Shown here: one piece after another, positions 54,047 through 62,836 of the stretch
How positions within the stretch are numbered: the first letter of the stretch is position 1
How the letters are laid out: each line of letters opens with the position of its first letter
From: Acidobacteriota bacterium
GTDB lineage: Bacteria > Acidobacteriota > Terriglobia > Bryobacterales > Bryobacteraceae
Reading direction: 5' to 3'
Length of the DNA stretch: 64,000 nucleotides
Assembly (NCBI GenBank): GCA_029776225.1
Contig: JAKOTR010000080.1
Location: 23,918 to 87,917 of the forward strand
Position numbers and translations under genes: made by a program
The notes under the pieces: model-generated
What the model was told of the DNA's origin: nothing
Databases searched by the model: none
Seen by the model: only the letters and a program-made list of their open reading frames with translations

Positions 54047-55092
54047 AGTTTCGTCTCCTCCTGCTGCTATTGGCGGCTCTGGCCGCCGGCGTTGTGGCCG
54101 CTGCCTGGTGGGTGCACGCGCCCTACCGCGGCTTTTCCGGCGCGGTGTTTGTGGACATTCCCAAGGGCACGGGCACGCCCAAGATTGCCCGGATGCTCGC
54201 GAGCGCCGGCGTCATCCAGCATCCGGTTCAGTTCCTGATCCTGCGCGCGGTCCGCCCGGACGTGCGCCTCCACGCAGGAGAATACCGCTTCGCGGAGCCC
54301 GCGAGCGCGCGGCAGGTGTTCGAGCGCATCGCCCGCGGCGACATCTTCTACTACGTCCTGGCCGTGCCGGAGGGCAACAACATTTTCGATATCGCGGCCA
54401 CTCTCACGCGCCAGGGCATCATGGACGGCAAGAGTTTTCTGGCCGCCGCTCAGGACCCATCCCTCATCCGCGACCTGGCCCCCCAGGCGCCCTCGCTCGA
54501 AGGGTATCTTTTCCCTGATACGTATCACCTCACGCGGCACACCACCCCCGCGCAGCTCTGCAAGATGATGACCGATCGCTTCCGCAAGGTGTGGAGCGAG
54601 CTTGCGCCGCCGGACGCCCCGGTTCACGACACCGTTACGCTGGCCTCCCTCGTCGAGAAGGAAGCCCGCCTGCCTCAGGAGCGCCCCCTGATCGCGTCCG
54701 TCTTCCTTAACCGGCTCCGTCTGAGAATCCCGCTCCAGTGCGACCCCACGGCGATCTACGCGGCTTTGCTCGAAGACCGTTACCGGGGCACGATCTACCG
54801 CTCGGATCTGGACAGCAAGCAGCGCTTCAACACCTACCAGCACGCCGGCTTGCCGCCCGGGCCGATTGCGAACCCCGGTGCGGAATCACTCCGCGCCGCG
54901 CTGAACCCGGCCCAAACCGACTTCCTTTACTTCGTCGCCCTGCCCGACAACTCCGGCGCGCACCGGTTCTCGAAAGAACTGGCGGAGCATGCCCGCGCCG
55001 TCCAACAATATAGACGTGGCCTCCGCCAGGCGAAGCAAGCGGACCGAACTGAACGCGTACCTGGAAGAAAAACGCCCCGAAAAAATCACTGA
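54043..55092 (+). CDS. mltG: Endolytic transglycosylase MltG
   Basis: GTG 54043 overlaps the ruvX stop and gives 349 residues. A membrane anchor ('LLLLLLAALAAGVVAAAWWV') precedes a LysM-like segment and the YceG domain with 'EGNNIFDIAATLTRQGIM', 'LEGYLFPDTYHLTR', the catalytic Glu in 'LASLVEKEARLPQERPLIA', 'QCDPTAIYAL'-type sequence and 'YNTYQHAGLPPGPIANPG' (Asn-Thr-Tyr motif, read 'FNTYQHAGLPPGPIANPG'). MltG cuts nascent glycan strands and sets their length. The C-terminal tail is basic. A further gene overlaps its last 104 bp. Confidence 0.93.
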   Translation: MKFRLLLLLLAALAAGVVAAAWWVHAPYRGFSGAVFVDIPKGTGTPKIARMLASAGVIQHPVQFLILRAVRPDVRLHAGEYRFAEPASARQVFERIARGDIFYYVLAVPEGNNIFDIAATLTRQGIMDGKSFLAAAQDPSLIRDLAPQAPSLEGYLFPDTYHLTRHTTPAQLCKMMTDRFRKVWSELAPPDAPVHDTVTLASLVEKEARLPQERPLIASVFLNRLRLRIPLQCDPTAIYAALLEDRYRGTIYRSDLDSKQRFNTYQHAGLPPGPIANPGAESLRAALNPAQTDFLYFVALPDNSGAHRFSKELAEHARAVQQYRRGLRQAKQADRTERVPGRKTPRKNH

Positions 55093-55489
55093 GGCGGAGT
55101 GGGCCGAGCTGCTCACCCGTTTGGCGCCGGTCTCCGAAAGCTATTTACGGCGGCTGCTCCGCGAAAGCGGCGTGCCTCTCGTGCCCGTGGTGGCGGGTGT
55201 CCGCCAGGGCTCGCTCGCCGAGCTGGAGCGCAGCCTGCTGGAGCTCGGGGAAGAGTACGCCCGCGCCCGCGAGGCCGGCGACAAGGCCCGGGAGCGCCTC
55301 TGCCGGCGCCTGGTGATCGAAGCCAAGGACCACGCCCGGTGGGCGCTGCGCCGCGGCCGCACCGAGAAGGAGGAAATGATCCTCTGGATGCTCACCTGGC
55401 TCGAAAACCCGGGCATTTTTCCCGCCTGGGTGAAGCTGAGGAAGAATGCCGTTGGTAAGACGGCTACGGAGCCAGAATCCCCCCGTTGA
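54989..55489 (+). CDS. Conserved-looking hypothetical protein overlapping mltG
   Basis: This 166-residue protein is highly charged and helical ('LNAYLEEKRPEKITEAEWAE', 'LERSLLELGEEYARAREAGD', 'RRLVIEAKDHARWALRRG', 'KEEMILWMLTWLENPGIFPA'). I cannot name a family. ATG 54989 overlaps the last 104 bp of mltG in another frame. GTG 55016 would shorten the overlap to 77 bp. The 3' end overlaps the convergent SDR gene by 26 bp. Strong third-position GC bias past the mltG stop supports a real gene. Confidence 0.75.
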   Translation: MPAPSNNIDVASARRSKRTELNAYLEEKRPEKITEAEWAELLTRLAPVSESYLRRLLRESGVPLVPVVAGVRQGSLAELERSLLELGEEYARAREAGDKARERLCRRLVIEAKDHARWALRRGRTEKEEMILWMLTWLENPGIFPAWVKLRKNAVGKTATEPESPR

Positions 55490-56216
55490 CCTCGATTGTC
55501 TGCCCGTGAACGTACCGTGCCGCATCGGAGCACAGAAACACGATCACGTCGGCGATATCCTCGTTGGTGGCCAGCCTCCCCGCCGGAGTCGCCGCCACTA
55601 CATTCTCGAGCATCTGCCGGGTTGAAAACTGCTCGTGGAAGTAGTTATCCACCGTGCCCGGGCTGACGGCGTTCACCCGGATCCCCTGCGGCGCGAGCTC
55701 CTTGGCCAAACCCTTCGTCATCGTCATCACGGCGGCTTTCGCGGCAGCGTACACGGTCGCTCCCGGCCCTCCCCCGTTGCGGGCGGCGATCGAGCTGAGG
55801 TTTACGATGCAGCCACCGCCCCGGCGGATCATCGCCGGAACGGCTGCCTGCGTGATCATCCACGCGCTCTTCACGTTGAGGTTCATCACCTCGTCGTAAA
55901 GCTCGTTGGTGAACTCGAGAAGCTTGGCGCGTTTCACCAGCGAACCGGCGTTGTTGATCAGGATGTCGGTTTCAGGCATCTGGCTGATGAACGACTCGAT
56001 GCCCGCCATCGTGCCGAGGTTCGCTCCAATCAGATCGCACGCTGCTCCCGCCGCGCACACCGCCTGCGCCGTACGCTCCGCGCCTTCCTTGTAACTGTTG
56101 TAATGCACCACCACCCGCTTGCAGCCGCGGCGTGCCAGCGCGATTGCCGTCGCCGCCCCGATGCCGCGTGAGGCGCCCGTTACCAGCGCCGTCTTGCCGT
56201 TGAACTCGTCCGCCAT
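55464..56216 (-). CDS. Short-chain dehydrogenase/reductase (FabG-like)
   Basis: This 250-residue SDR has the cofactor motif 'TGASRGIG' (14-21), 'NNAG' (88-91), and catalytic Ser ('NLSSIAARNGG') and Tyr-x3-Lys ('YAAAK'). It ends 'DAARYVHGQTIEVNGG', the FabG-type tail. The His/Arg pattern after the second strand favours NADPH. It reduces a 3-oxo or similar carbonyl; the substrate cannot be set from sequence. It is the last gene of the lptD-ttcA-SDR run. Confidence 0.92.
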   Translation of the reverse strand: MADEFNGKTALVTGASRGIGAATAIALARRGCKRVVVHYNSYKEGAERTAQAVCAAGAACDLIGANLGTMAGIESFISQMPETDILINNAGSLVKRAKLLEFTNELYDEVMNLNVKSAWMITQAAVPAMIRRGGGCIVNLSSIAARNGGGPGATVYAAAKAAVMTMTKGLAKELAPQGIRVNAVSPGTVDNYFHEQFSTRQMLENVVAATPAGRLATNEDIADVIVFLCSDAARYVHGQTIEVNGGILAP

Positions 56217-56268
56217 CCTGTCCTCCAGCTTGAGAAAGAATCATGTTCGCATCGGAAGGCGAACAGGG

Positions 56269-57051
56269 TCAATCTTCCAGGACGGGCAGCAGGTCGCCGC
56301 CTTCCGCGGGTGCGCCGTCGGGATTGAGAAAGCGCGTGTCGAGCAGCCGGTTCAAATCCACGTTGCCCATGGCCGACAGGATATTCTGCTTGAGGTGCGG
56401 GAAATCCTGCTCCAGGCGGGCGAACATGTCGCGGATCGCCCGCCGGACCGTGCCCGTGCGCTGCGAGCAGCCGCACGGCACCACCGGCGCGCCCAGCATT
56501 TCGACGTACCGCCGCGTGAGGTCCTCGGTGACGAACAGCATCGGCCGGATGAGCCGGAATTCCTTGTCGCGGGAGTGCGTCACCGGCGGCAGCGCGCTCA
56601 GTTTTCCGGTGAAAAGAGTGTTACGCAGCAGCGCCTCGCAGAAGTCGTCTGCCGTGTGGCCGAAGGCGATCACGTTGGCGCCCAGCCCGCGCACCACTTC
56701 GTACACCGCGCGCCGGCGGTACCGGCTGCACAGGTCGCAGCCGTGTTCCGGTTTCTCTTCGATGAGCCGCAGCGACGGGGTGTCCCGGAAGTAGGTCCAG
56801 GCTATCCCCTTTTTTTTCAGATACTCGGCCAGCGGTTCGATCGGCCGCAAGAACTTGCCCTGCTCGATGGTAAACGCCGAAACCGTAAACTCCACCGGCG
56901 CCCGTTTCTGAAGCAGCAGAAGCGCTTCGAGCATCGTCAGGGAGTCTTTTCCCCCGGAGAGCGCCACCGCCACGCGGTCGCCGTCGCGGATCATCTTGAA
57001 GCGGCCGATGGCCTCGCCGGTTTTGCGAAGAAGGGTTTTCTCCAGGTCCAC
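56269..57051 (-). CDS. ttcA: TtcA/TtuA-like tRNA-thiolation ATP-binding protein
   Basis: This 260-residue PP-loop ATPase has 'ALSGGKDS' (30-37), a Cys pair C105/C108 ('HGCDLCSRYRRR'), 'IAFGHTADDFCEALL' and a later Cys in 'VPCGCSQRTG'. The three cysteines match those of TtcA, which hold a [4Fe-4S] cluster and add sulfur to C32 of some tRNAs. TilS lacks them. It lies 35 bp after the lptD gene on the same strand and 52 bp before the SDR gene. Confidence 0.88.
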   Translation of the reverse strand: MDLEKTLLRKTGEAIGRFKMIRDGDRVAVALSGGKDSLTMLEALLLLQKRAPVEFTVSAFTIEQGKFLRPIEPLAEYLKKKGIAWTYFRDTPSLRLIEEKPEHGCDLCSRYRRRAVYEVVRGLGANVIAFGHTADDFCEALLRNTLFTGKLSALPPVTHSRDKEFRLIRPMLFVTEDLTRRYVEMLGAPVVPCGCSQRTGTVRRAIRDMFARLEQDFPHLKQNILSAMGNVDLNRLLDTRFLNPDGAPAEGGDLLPVLED

Positions 57052-57086
57052 AATTTATTGTAGTGCGGGGCCGGAGGAGGGCGGCT

Positions 57087-59432
57087 TCAGAACATCCGGT
57101 CCTGGCGCTTCAGCGTGCCGAAGGAGCCCAGGTTCGCCACGGAGAACGCAAACACGTACTGGTTCTCGTTGCGCCCTTCCAGTCCGATACGGCGGTACTG
57201 GATGCTGAAACCGCAGCAGTCGGTGTTGTAGGTGACCTGGGTGGTCGCAAAGCGCATGATCCCGAATTTGAAGTCGTAGTTGGCGAGGAACCCGGCATTC
57301 CAGCCGCGCCGGTTTTCATTGCCGATTCTGACCTGCCCGGTGAACTGGTTCGAACTAGGCGAGAGCAGCGGCACCCCGCGCACCGTGTTGTGCATCAGCG
57401 AGAACCAGTATTCGCCAACGCGCAGATCCGCCGTGAATCCGCTGTTCACCACCATCTTGCGCAGCGGATCGTAATCGGCGCGCCACTCCAGCCCGAAATT
57501 CGATCTCGGACTCATCCGCAGAATGGAAACCACCGGCGAGTAGTTCCGGGGACCGTCCAGAAACGCGTACGGCGTCAAGGCCAGCGCGCTGAGGAGCGTG
57601 TTGCGTCTCCCCTCAACCACCGCCCCGCCGAAGGTCGGGTCGAAGTAGCGCTTCTGCCAGAGCTGCCAACTCAGGATCTCTTCCACGTTCCCGTTGCGTT
57701 TCGCAAAAATGCGGTTCGTGATCGACAGCTCGGCTTCATTTGTATTTGAGTACAGCTCCGTCTCGTCGAAACGGATATAGCGGTGGAAGTCCGTGATGCC
57801 CGTGACGTAGCGGTAGGACACCCGCGGCTCGATGACGTGCTTGAGCCTGCCGTCGAAAATGCGGGCGAGCGAGGGCGGCGCCAGCGTAACGTCGAATTCC
57901 CGGGCGCTGCGGTTCACGTCCTGCCCCACGATGCGGGTGTCGCGCACGCTTTCCCCGTAATGCGTGCCGCGGAAAGCGACGCTCGGTATCAGGCTGAAAT
58001 CCTTCCAACGCAGCGCGGTAGTCACCCGGGGGTAAAAGTCCATCCGCTGGAGGAACTGGCGCGTCTGGAAGAGCAACTGCGTGCGGCGCAGCAGGCCAGC
58101 GCTCGAATCCCAGGAAATCCAGAACGGGAGATTGCGCCAGAGTTGGCGGTCGCGGCTGGAAAAGCTCACTTCGGGCAGCTTGCGGATGACGATCGTATCC
58201 CCCGGAAGCGTGCTCTGCGTGTTCTCGTTCCGCTGCATGGCAAACCTCAGGCCGTAGGTGGACCAATCCTTCGCCACGTAGCCCACCGAGTGAACTTCGC
58301 CCTGAATCGCCTCGGCAAAGGACTCCGTGAACGCCCGGCGGAAAACCAGGGAGCTGAGATAATTGGCTTCCACCCGGGCATAGAAGCCGCGGCCGAGATC
58401 GGAACGCGCCTGTACGGAGGCGAGAAAGCCGCCCTCCCCCAGGCGGTCGTTTACGCCGTACATAACGGCGTTGAAGTCGGTTCCGGCGTTGGGCTTGCCG
58501 CGGAGGTCAACGTGGTGGGCGAAGCCGCGCTGGGTGAAATACTGGGCGCGGTAGGTGGCATCGTAGCTGCGGTTGATGGCCCAGTAGTATCCGGCGCCGA
58601 TCATCTTGCCGCGCCGCGAGCTGTTCCCGATATTGGGCGTCAAAAAGCCGCTGCGCCGCGGCAGGCGTTCGAGCGACTTGTAAAAGAAAGGCATGTAAAA
58701 AATCGGCGCCCACCGCATCCAGAAGACGCTGCGGTAGGCGATGGCGCGGTTGTTCGGGATGATGTCGAAAACCGGGCCGCGCAGCACCCACCAGGGGTTG
58801 GGCATCCTGCAGTTCGTGATGTAGCCGTCGTAGAGAATGTATTTCTCCTTGCGGCGCTCGGCCCACTTGCCGCCGAAATGAAACGGATTCGTGGTGGTCA
58901 GGATGCCGGGCCGGGGCTCCATGTCGACCGGCGAGGTGCCTTTGACATTAAAGAACCTGCCGGTCTCGTCCTCGATGTTGTATTCGACACGGTCGGCCCA
59001 AAGCTCTTCCCCGCCTTTGTAGTGGCGGAGATAGACGTTGCCGCGCGCCTCGGCGTCGCCCGTCTCGCGGTTGTAGTCGATCTCGTCGGCCTTCAGCAGC
59101 ACCGTGGCCGTCTCGATCTGCGCCGCGCCGCGCAGCCTGTACCACGGGCCTTCCTGCATCTGCGAAATCGCGCCGATCAGCGCATAGCCCTCCGGAACCT
59201 GGTTCGAGGTGACTTGCCCGCCGCTCCCGGATGCTTCGCCCTCCGGTCCGAGGACGGTCTGAACCGGCGCGGTGGAGGGCTGCGGGGGCGCCTGAGCGAA
59301 CGCAAGCGAAGCCAGGAACGCCAAAATCAAAGCTTTTTTTCTGGCAGGCCCCGAATGTCCGTGACAAACTCCGCCGATTATGTTACTAAGAGCTTGATAG
59401 GAGTTGTGTTGCGTATGGCCCCAAAAACTCAA
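57087..59432 (-). CDS. lptD: LPS-assembly outer-membrane protein LptD
   Basis: This 781-residue protein has a signal-like segment ('KKALILAFLASLAFA'), an OstA-type N-terminal beta-jellyroll (about 95-185: 'ATVLLKADEIDYNRETGDAE', 'GNVYLRHYKGGEELWADRV'), then a C-terminal barrel ('LPRRSGFLTPNIGNSSRRG', 'GAGYYWAINRSYDATYRAQY'). LptD inserts lipopolysaccharide into the outer leaflet with the lipoprotein LptE. The start is uncertain: the frame opens at TTG 59432 and no good ATG is near, so a later non-ATG start is possible. It shares a 34-bp divergent gap with the RDD gene. Confidence 0.9.
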   Translation of the reverse strand: MSFWGHTQHNSYQALSNIIGGVCHGHSGPARKKALILAFLASLAFAQAPPQPSTAPVQTVLGPEGEASGSGGQVTSNQVPEGYALIGAISQMQEGPWYRLRGAAQIETATVLLKADEIDYNRETGDAEARGNVYLRHYKGGEELWADRVEYNIEDETGRFFNVKGTSPVDMEPRPGILTTTNPFHFGGKWAERRKEKYILYDGYITNCRMPNPWWVLRGPVFDIIPNNRAIAYRSVFWMRWAPIFYMPFFYKSLERLPRRSGFLTPNIGNSSRRGKMIGAGYYWAINRSYDATYRAQYFTQRGFAHHVDLRGKPNAGTDFNAVMYGVNDRLGEGGFLASVQARSDLGRGFYARVEANYLSSLVFRRAFTESFAEAIQGEVHSVGYVAKDWSTYGLRFAMQRNENTQSTLPGDTIVIRKLPEVSFSSRDRQLWRNLPFWISWDSSAGLLRRTQLLFQTRQFLQRMDFYPRVTTALRWKDFSLIPSVAFRGTHYGESVRDTRIVGQDVNRSAREFDVTLAPPSLARIFDGRLKHVIEPRVSYRYVTGITDFHRYIRFDETELYSNTNEAELSITNRIFAKRNGNVEEILSWQLWQKRYFDPTFGGAVVEGRRNTLLSALALTPYAFLDGPRNYSPVVSILRMSPRSNFGLEWRADYDPLRKMVVNSGFTADLRVGEYWFSLMHNTVRGVPLLSPSSNQFTGQVRIGNENRRGWNAGFLANYDFKFGIMRFATTQVTYNTDCCGFSIQYRRIGLEGRNENQYVFAFSVANLGSFGTLKRQDRMF

Positions 59433-59466
59433 TCGAACATCCTAACACGGACCGGTTGGCGGGGCA

Positions 59467-60324
59467 GTGACGGGCCTGCGCAACGAGACTAAAGCCTTGC
59501 GCTGCAGATATTGCGGATCTTCAACCTCGGAGCACGAGCACCGGTGCCACCATTGCGGCCGCTGGCTCAAAGGGCCGCAACCCGTTTTCCCCGTCGCGAA
59601 CTCCGCGGCCGTTCCCGCGCCTGCCCTTGAGCCTCCGTTGGCCGCTGAGGAACCCGAGCAACCGGCGCGGCCGGCACGGCGACCGCGGCAGCCCTCGCTC
59701 TTCGCCTCCGAGAGGCCCAAAGTAATCCCGTTTGAAGCCGTGGCAGCGCGCAGCCTGGCGCGCACGCGGTTGGGCGCTCCCCGCCGGCAATCGCGGCCGC
59801 TCGATGCGGCTGCCCCGCGCGTCAGGCAGCAACAGAAACTGGATTTCCGCCCCACCGCGCAGCGGCCGCAGACCGCATGCATCGAAGTGCCCGCCGCCTC
59901 TCCGCAAGTCCGGCTGAAAGCGGCCTGCGCCGACGCCGGGCTGGTGGCCATCGGGGTGGCCCTCGCCGCCCTCCCCTTCCACCTGATGGGCGGGACCTTT
60001 GAACTGGCGCGCGGCGCGGCGTTGTATTACGGCATAGCTGTCGCCGCGATGGCGCTTTTCTATCATCTCTTCTGGTCCGTGCTCGGACGCGAAACCCCGG
60101 GTATGCAACTGTTCCGGTTGCGGCTGGTGACGTTCGACGGCTCGAGGCCGGGCTGGCGCCTGCGCGTGCTGCGGCTCGGGGCGGTCTGCCTGAGCATCGT
60201 CGCCGCGGGGATCGGCCTGATATGGGCCCTGGTCGACGAAGAGAAGCTCACCTGGCAGGATCACATTTCTGAGACCTTCCCGATAAGCTACGATCCCACC
60301 CCGCGCACGTTCCACAGGAAGTAA
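59467..60324 (+). CDS. RDD-family membrane protein with N-terminal zinc ribbon
   Basis: This 285-residue protein starts at GTG. Residues 13-30 form a zinc ribbon (C13, C16, C27, C30: 'CRYCG...CHHCG'). A Pro/Ala/Arg-rich linker (about 35-145) leads to an RDD domain with three membrane helices ('LKAACADAGLVAIGVALAAL', 'YYGIAVAAMALFYHLFWSVL', 'RLGAVCLSIVAAGIGLIWAL') and the 'ETPGMQLFRLRLV' and 'WQDHISET' motifs. RDD proteins have been linked to ion exchange but most are unknown. The divergent lptD start is 34 bp away. Confidence 0.85.
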   Translation: MTGLRNETKALRCRYCGSSTSEHEHRCHHCGRWLKGPQPVFPVANSAAVPAPALEPPLAAEEPEQPARPARRPRQPSLFASERPKVIPFEAVAARSLARTRLGAPRRQSRPLDAAAPRVRQQQKLDFRPTAQRPQTACIEVPAASPQVRLKAACADAGLVAIGVALAALPFHLMGGTFELARGAALYYGIAVAAMALFYHLFWSVLGRETPGMQLFRLRLVTFDGSRPGWRLRVLRLGAVCLSIVAAGIGLIWALVDEEKLTWQDHISETFPISYDPTPRTFHRK

Positions 60325-60344
60325 CGGCGGGCTGCCGGCGGCGC

Positions 60345-61340
60345 TCAGGGCCGCACGGGAAGGAATACCGGCTGCACCCAGGCGGTGTCTCCGCCGGACG
60401 ACTCCACGCGCGCCCGCACGTACCGCTCGTTCCCCTTGAACCGGTACACCGGCTTCAGATCGAAGCTGCGCTCGAGCACCGTGCCCCCCGCCCCGATGAA
60501 GTACGTGGTGAATTTGAAATTCCTTACCGGCTTGATCTCGATCCGCAGTTCGCTCTCCGTGACCTGGATATCGTTCAATTCCACGCCGGTGGACGCATAG
60601 AAGTTGCCCTCGCGCAGGGCCTTCACGATGCTGGCGGTATCCAGCGACGCCGCCCGCACCATCACCCAGCCGCGGCCCGGGTTGGCGAGGTTGCGCCCGA
60701 AGCGTTTGAAATGGTGGGCGTCGTCCACTGCGAAGCCGTAGATCCGCCGGCCGGCCGTGAGCAGAACGTCCCACATCTCTTCGAGCGATTCCGCGCCCCC
60801 GCCCCCGTGATTGTGAACGTCCGGATGACCGTTGTAGATCTCAAAGTGCGTCATCCCGGGCACTTCGAGCAGGTCTTTGGACGTCATCGCCCAGTTGAAA
60901 TTCGGGTGATTGACCGCCGGCAGCGCGCCCTTCGCCTTGATGGCTTCCACGTTCCGGCTGATTGTCTCCACCAGGGAGCGGCCGCCGGCAGGCCGGAGCT
61001 CCTCGCGCAGGTCGGTGGCGTTTACGTGAATCGGCTTGCGGTCGAACGAATCGGAGATCTCTTCTCCGGGTATGAGCAGAAACTTCTCCCTGGCGCCGAG
61101 CACCCGGTTGAGGTCCGCCACCTCGGTTAGATAGTTGTGGTCCGAAAGAACGAGAAAGTGGTAGCCGTTCTCCCGGTACCAAGTCGCCACCTCGAGCGGG
61201 GAGGAGTCTCCGTCGCTGTTGAGCGTGTGCGTGTGCAGGTTGCCTTTGTACCACTTGAGGGCCGCGGGCTGGCCGAATGCCACCGCGGTGGAAATCAGGC
61301 CGAGCAGCAGCGCGCGGCCGGCAAGCGAAACAGTTCCCAT
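60345..61340 (-). CDS. PHP-domain metallohydrolase (CehA/McbA type)
   Basis: This 331-residue protein has a signal peptide ('LAGRALLLGLISTAVAFG') and a PHP domain with metal-binding 'NLHTHTLNSDGD' (34-45), 'LVLSDHNYLT', 'LIPGEEISD', 'NHPNFNW' and 'GFAVDDAHHF'. This is the CehA/McbA branch, whose members hydrolyse phosphoester or carbamate-type bonds. A C-terminal beta-sandwich ('GVELNDIQVTESELRIEIKP') follows. Export to the periplasm is likely. The substrate is unknown. Confidence 0.88.
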   Translation of the reverse strand: MGTVSLAGRALLLGLISTAVAFGQPAALKWYKGNLHTHTLNSDGDSSPLEVATWYRENGYHFLVLSDHNYLTEVADLNRVLGAREKFLLIPGEEISDSFDRKPIHVNATDLREELRPAGGRSLVETISRNVEAIKAKGALPAVNHPNFNWAMTSKDLLEVPGMTHFEIYNGHPDVHNHGGGGAESLEEMWDVLLTAGRRIYGFAVDDAHHFKRFGRNLANPGRGWVMVRAASLDTASIVKALREGNFYASTGVELNDIQVTESELRIEIKPVRNFKFTTYFIGAGGTVLERSFDLKPVYRFKGNERYVRARVESSGGDTAWVQPVFLPVRP

Positions 61341-61409
61341 AGCGCAAACCAGTTTGTCACACCGGCGGCGCCGCGGAGAGCGTCCGCCCCGGCCGCGGAG
61401 CGCGGGTCT

Positions 61410-62096
61410 TTACTTCTTCGCGGGAGCCGCTTTCTTCGCCGGGCGGGGCGGTCCGAGTGGATCGTTTGCCGGGGCCGGCCCGACGCGCTCAAACGTCAAC
61501 CCTGTGATGCGCACCGGCGTCAACGGCCTGTCGTCCGCGTTCGTCTTCACATTCGCGATCTTGTTCACGACATCCATGCCGCCGACCACTTCGCCGAAAA
61601 TCGTGTGCTGGCCGTTCAAATGCGGCGTGGGCGCGACGGTGATGAAGAACTGGGTGGCGCCGGTGTTCGGCTCGCCGATATTCGCCATCGCCAGGATGCC
61701 CGGTTTGGAGAATTTCAACGTTGGGACGATTTCGTCTTTGATGGTGAAGCCCGGATTGCCCATGCCCGTTCCCGCGGGATCGCCGCTTTGAATCATGAAC
61801 CCCGCGATCACGCGGTGAAAGATCAACCCGGTGTAGAACGGGCGGCGCACCATGGCGCCTGTCTTCTGGTCCCTCCAGGCCTTGCGGCCTCGTTGTAGAT
61901 CGATGAAATTCTTGACCGTGATCGGCGCTTCCTTTTCGAACAGCCGGAGCTGGATTACGCCCATGGTTGTGGTCATGGTGGCATAAAGCCCGGGTTCGCG
62001 CTCCGGCGCTTGTGCGGCTGGGTCCGCAGGCGGCGTCTGCGCCGCCAGCAAGGCCGCGAAGAGACCCAATGCGGCAATCTTTACATGAAAGCTCAT
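61410..62096 (-). CDS. Exported cyclophilin-type peptidyl-prolyl isomerase
   Basis: This 228-residue protein has a signal peptide ('KIAALGLFAALLAAQ') and a cyclophilin domain: 'TMGVIQLRLFEKEAPITVKN', 'FIDL', 'FYTGLIFHRVIAGFMIQSGD', 'GNPGFTIKDEI', 'GILAMANIGEPNTGATQFFI' and 'HLNGQHTIFGEVVGGMDVV'. It speeds proline isomerisation in periplasmic proteins. A Lys/Ala-rich tail ('PRPAKKAAPAKK') ends the chain. It is the next gene after tRNA-Leu on the same strand. Confidence 0.93.
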   Translation of the reverse strand: MSFHVKIAALGLFAALLAAQTPPADPAAQAPEREPGLYATMTTTMGVIQLRLFEKEAPITVKNFIDLQRGRKAWRDQKTGAMVRRPFYTGLIFHRVIAGFMIQSGDPAGTGMGNPGFTIKDEIVPTLKFSKPGILAMANIGEPNTGATQFFITVAPTPHLNGQHTIFGEVVGGMDVVNKIANVKTNADDRPLTPVRITGLTFERVGPAPANDPLGPPRPAKKAAPAKK

Positions 62097-62159
62097 GACG
62101 CCTTTATACTCAAAACTTCAGCCATGCACAACCGGGGAGCGTACGGCGAGGCAGGGAAG

Positions 62160-62243
62160 TGCGGATGGGGAGGGTCGAACTCCCAAGCCCTTGCGGGCGC
62201 CGGAACCTAAATCCGGTGCGTCTGCCAGTTCCGCCACATCCGC
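62160..62243 (-). tRNA. tRNA-Leu (anticodon UAG)
   Basis: The 84-nt minus-strand sequence folds as a class II tRNA. The acceptor arm pairs GCGGATG with CATCCGC, with A as discriminator base. A D-arm 'GGCGGAACTGGCAGACGC' and an anticodon stem CCGGA/TCCGG follow, with the 7-nt loop TTTAGGT placing TAG at 34-36. A variable arm (GCCCGCAAGGGC) and the T-arm 'GGGAGTTCGACCCTCCC' complete it. No CCA is encoded. The anticodon reads CUA and, by wobble, other CUN leucine codons. Confidence 0.95.
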
Positions 62244-62408
62244 ATCTGGTGGTGTATCGCTCCCAGTCTAACGCAGAGAGCGGGGCATGCGCCGCTGGGA
62301 TGGGTTCGGTGGCGGGCCCCAGCAGCGCCGCGCCGGGCCACTGCAATGAATCAGGCAGGCCGCATCCCCACGCGGACTCCCAACCCCTGGCGGACCACCG
62401 CTGCATGT

Positions 62409-62741
62409 TCAGCGCGCTGTCATTGTGCGCGCGCCGTATTTCTTTACGGCCCGATCAATAGCCGGGGCGGCTGCGGCCAGGTCGGCGGCGTTCATCGCCG
62501 GACGGATCTCCACCTTGGCATCCAAAGCCAGGAACCACGGCTCGCTCAGCGCCGGGATTTGAGATGCATCTTTCAGGTCGCAGAACAGGTACGCAGTCCG
62601 CTCGCCGCCGTCGTCGAGGAAATACGCCGCCTCGGGTTTCACTTCATCCAGAATCGACTGAATTGTCTGGATGATGCTGCCGTCTGAGATTGCCCGGTTG
62701 CCTGTCGCCACCGGGAATGAAGCCTTCAAGAACACTCGCAT
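62409..62741 (-). CDS. Small hypothetical protein
   Basis: This 110-residue protein looks like a compact alpha/beta fold ('MRVFLKASFPVATGN', 'IIQTIQSILDEVKPEAAYFL', 'DDGGERTAYLFCDLKDASQI', 'LALDAKVEIRPAMNAADLAA'). The pattern recalls small dimeric ferredoxin-like proteins, but I cannot name the family. It has no signal or membrane segment. The region between it and tRNA-Leu (165 bp) holds nothing recognisable. Confidence 0.7.
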   Translation of the reverse strand: MRVFLKASFPVATGNRAISDGSIIQTIQSILDEVKPEAAYFLDDGGERTAYLFCDLKDASQIPALSEPWFLALDAKVEIRPAMNAADLAAAAPAIDRAVKKYGARTMTAR

Positions 62742-62836
62742 AGCCCCTCCGTGCCTTTATTCTAAGTCCGGCGGCGATTCCGCGGAGGTCCTGAACGCCT
62801 TCAGGTTCACCCCGACAGAGCCGGCGCGGAACGGGA

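Noticed and set aside
57783..59492. 569-codon plus-strand frame opposite lptD
   Set aside because: The minus-strand LptD barrel and OstA motifs explain this DNA. The plus frame is a GC shadow with no recognisable domain.
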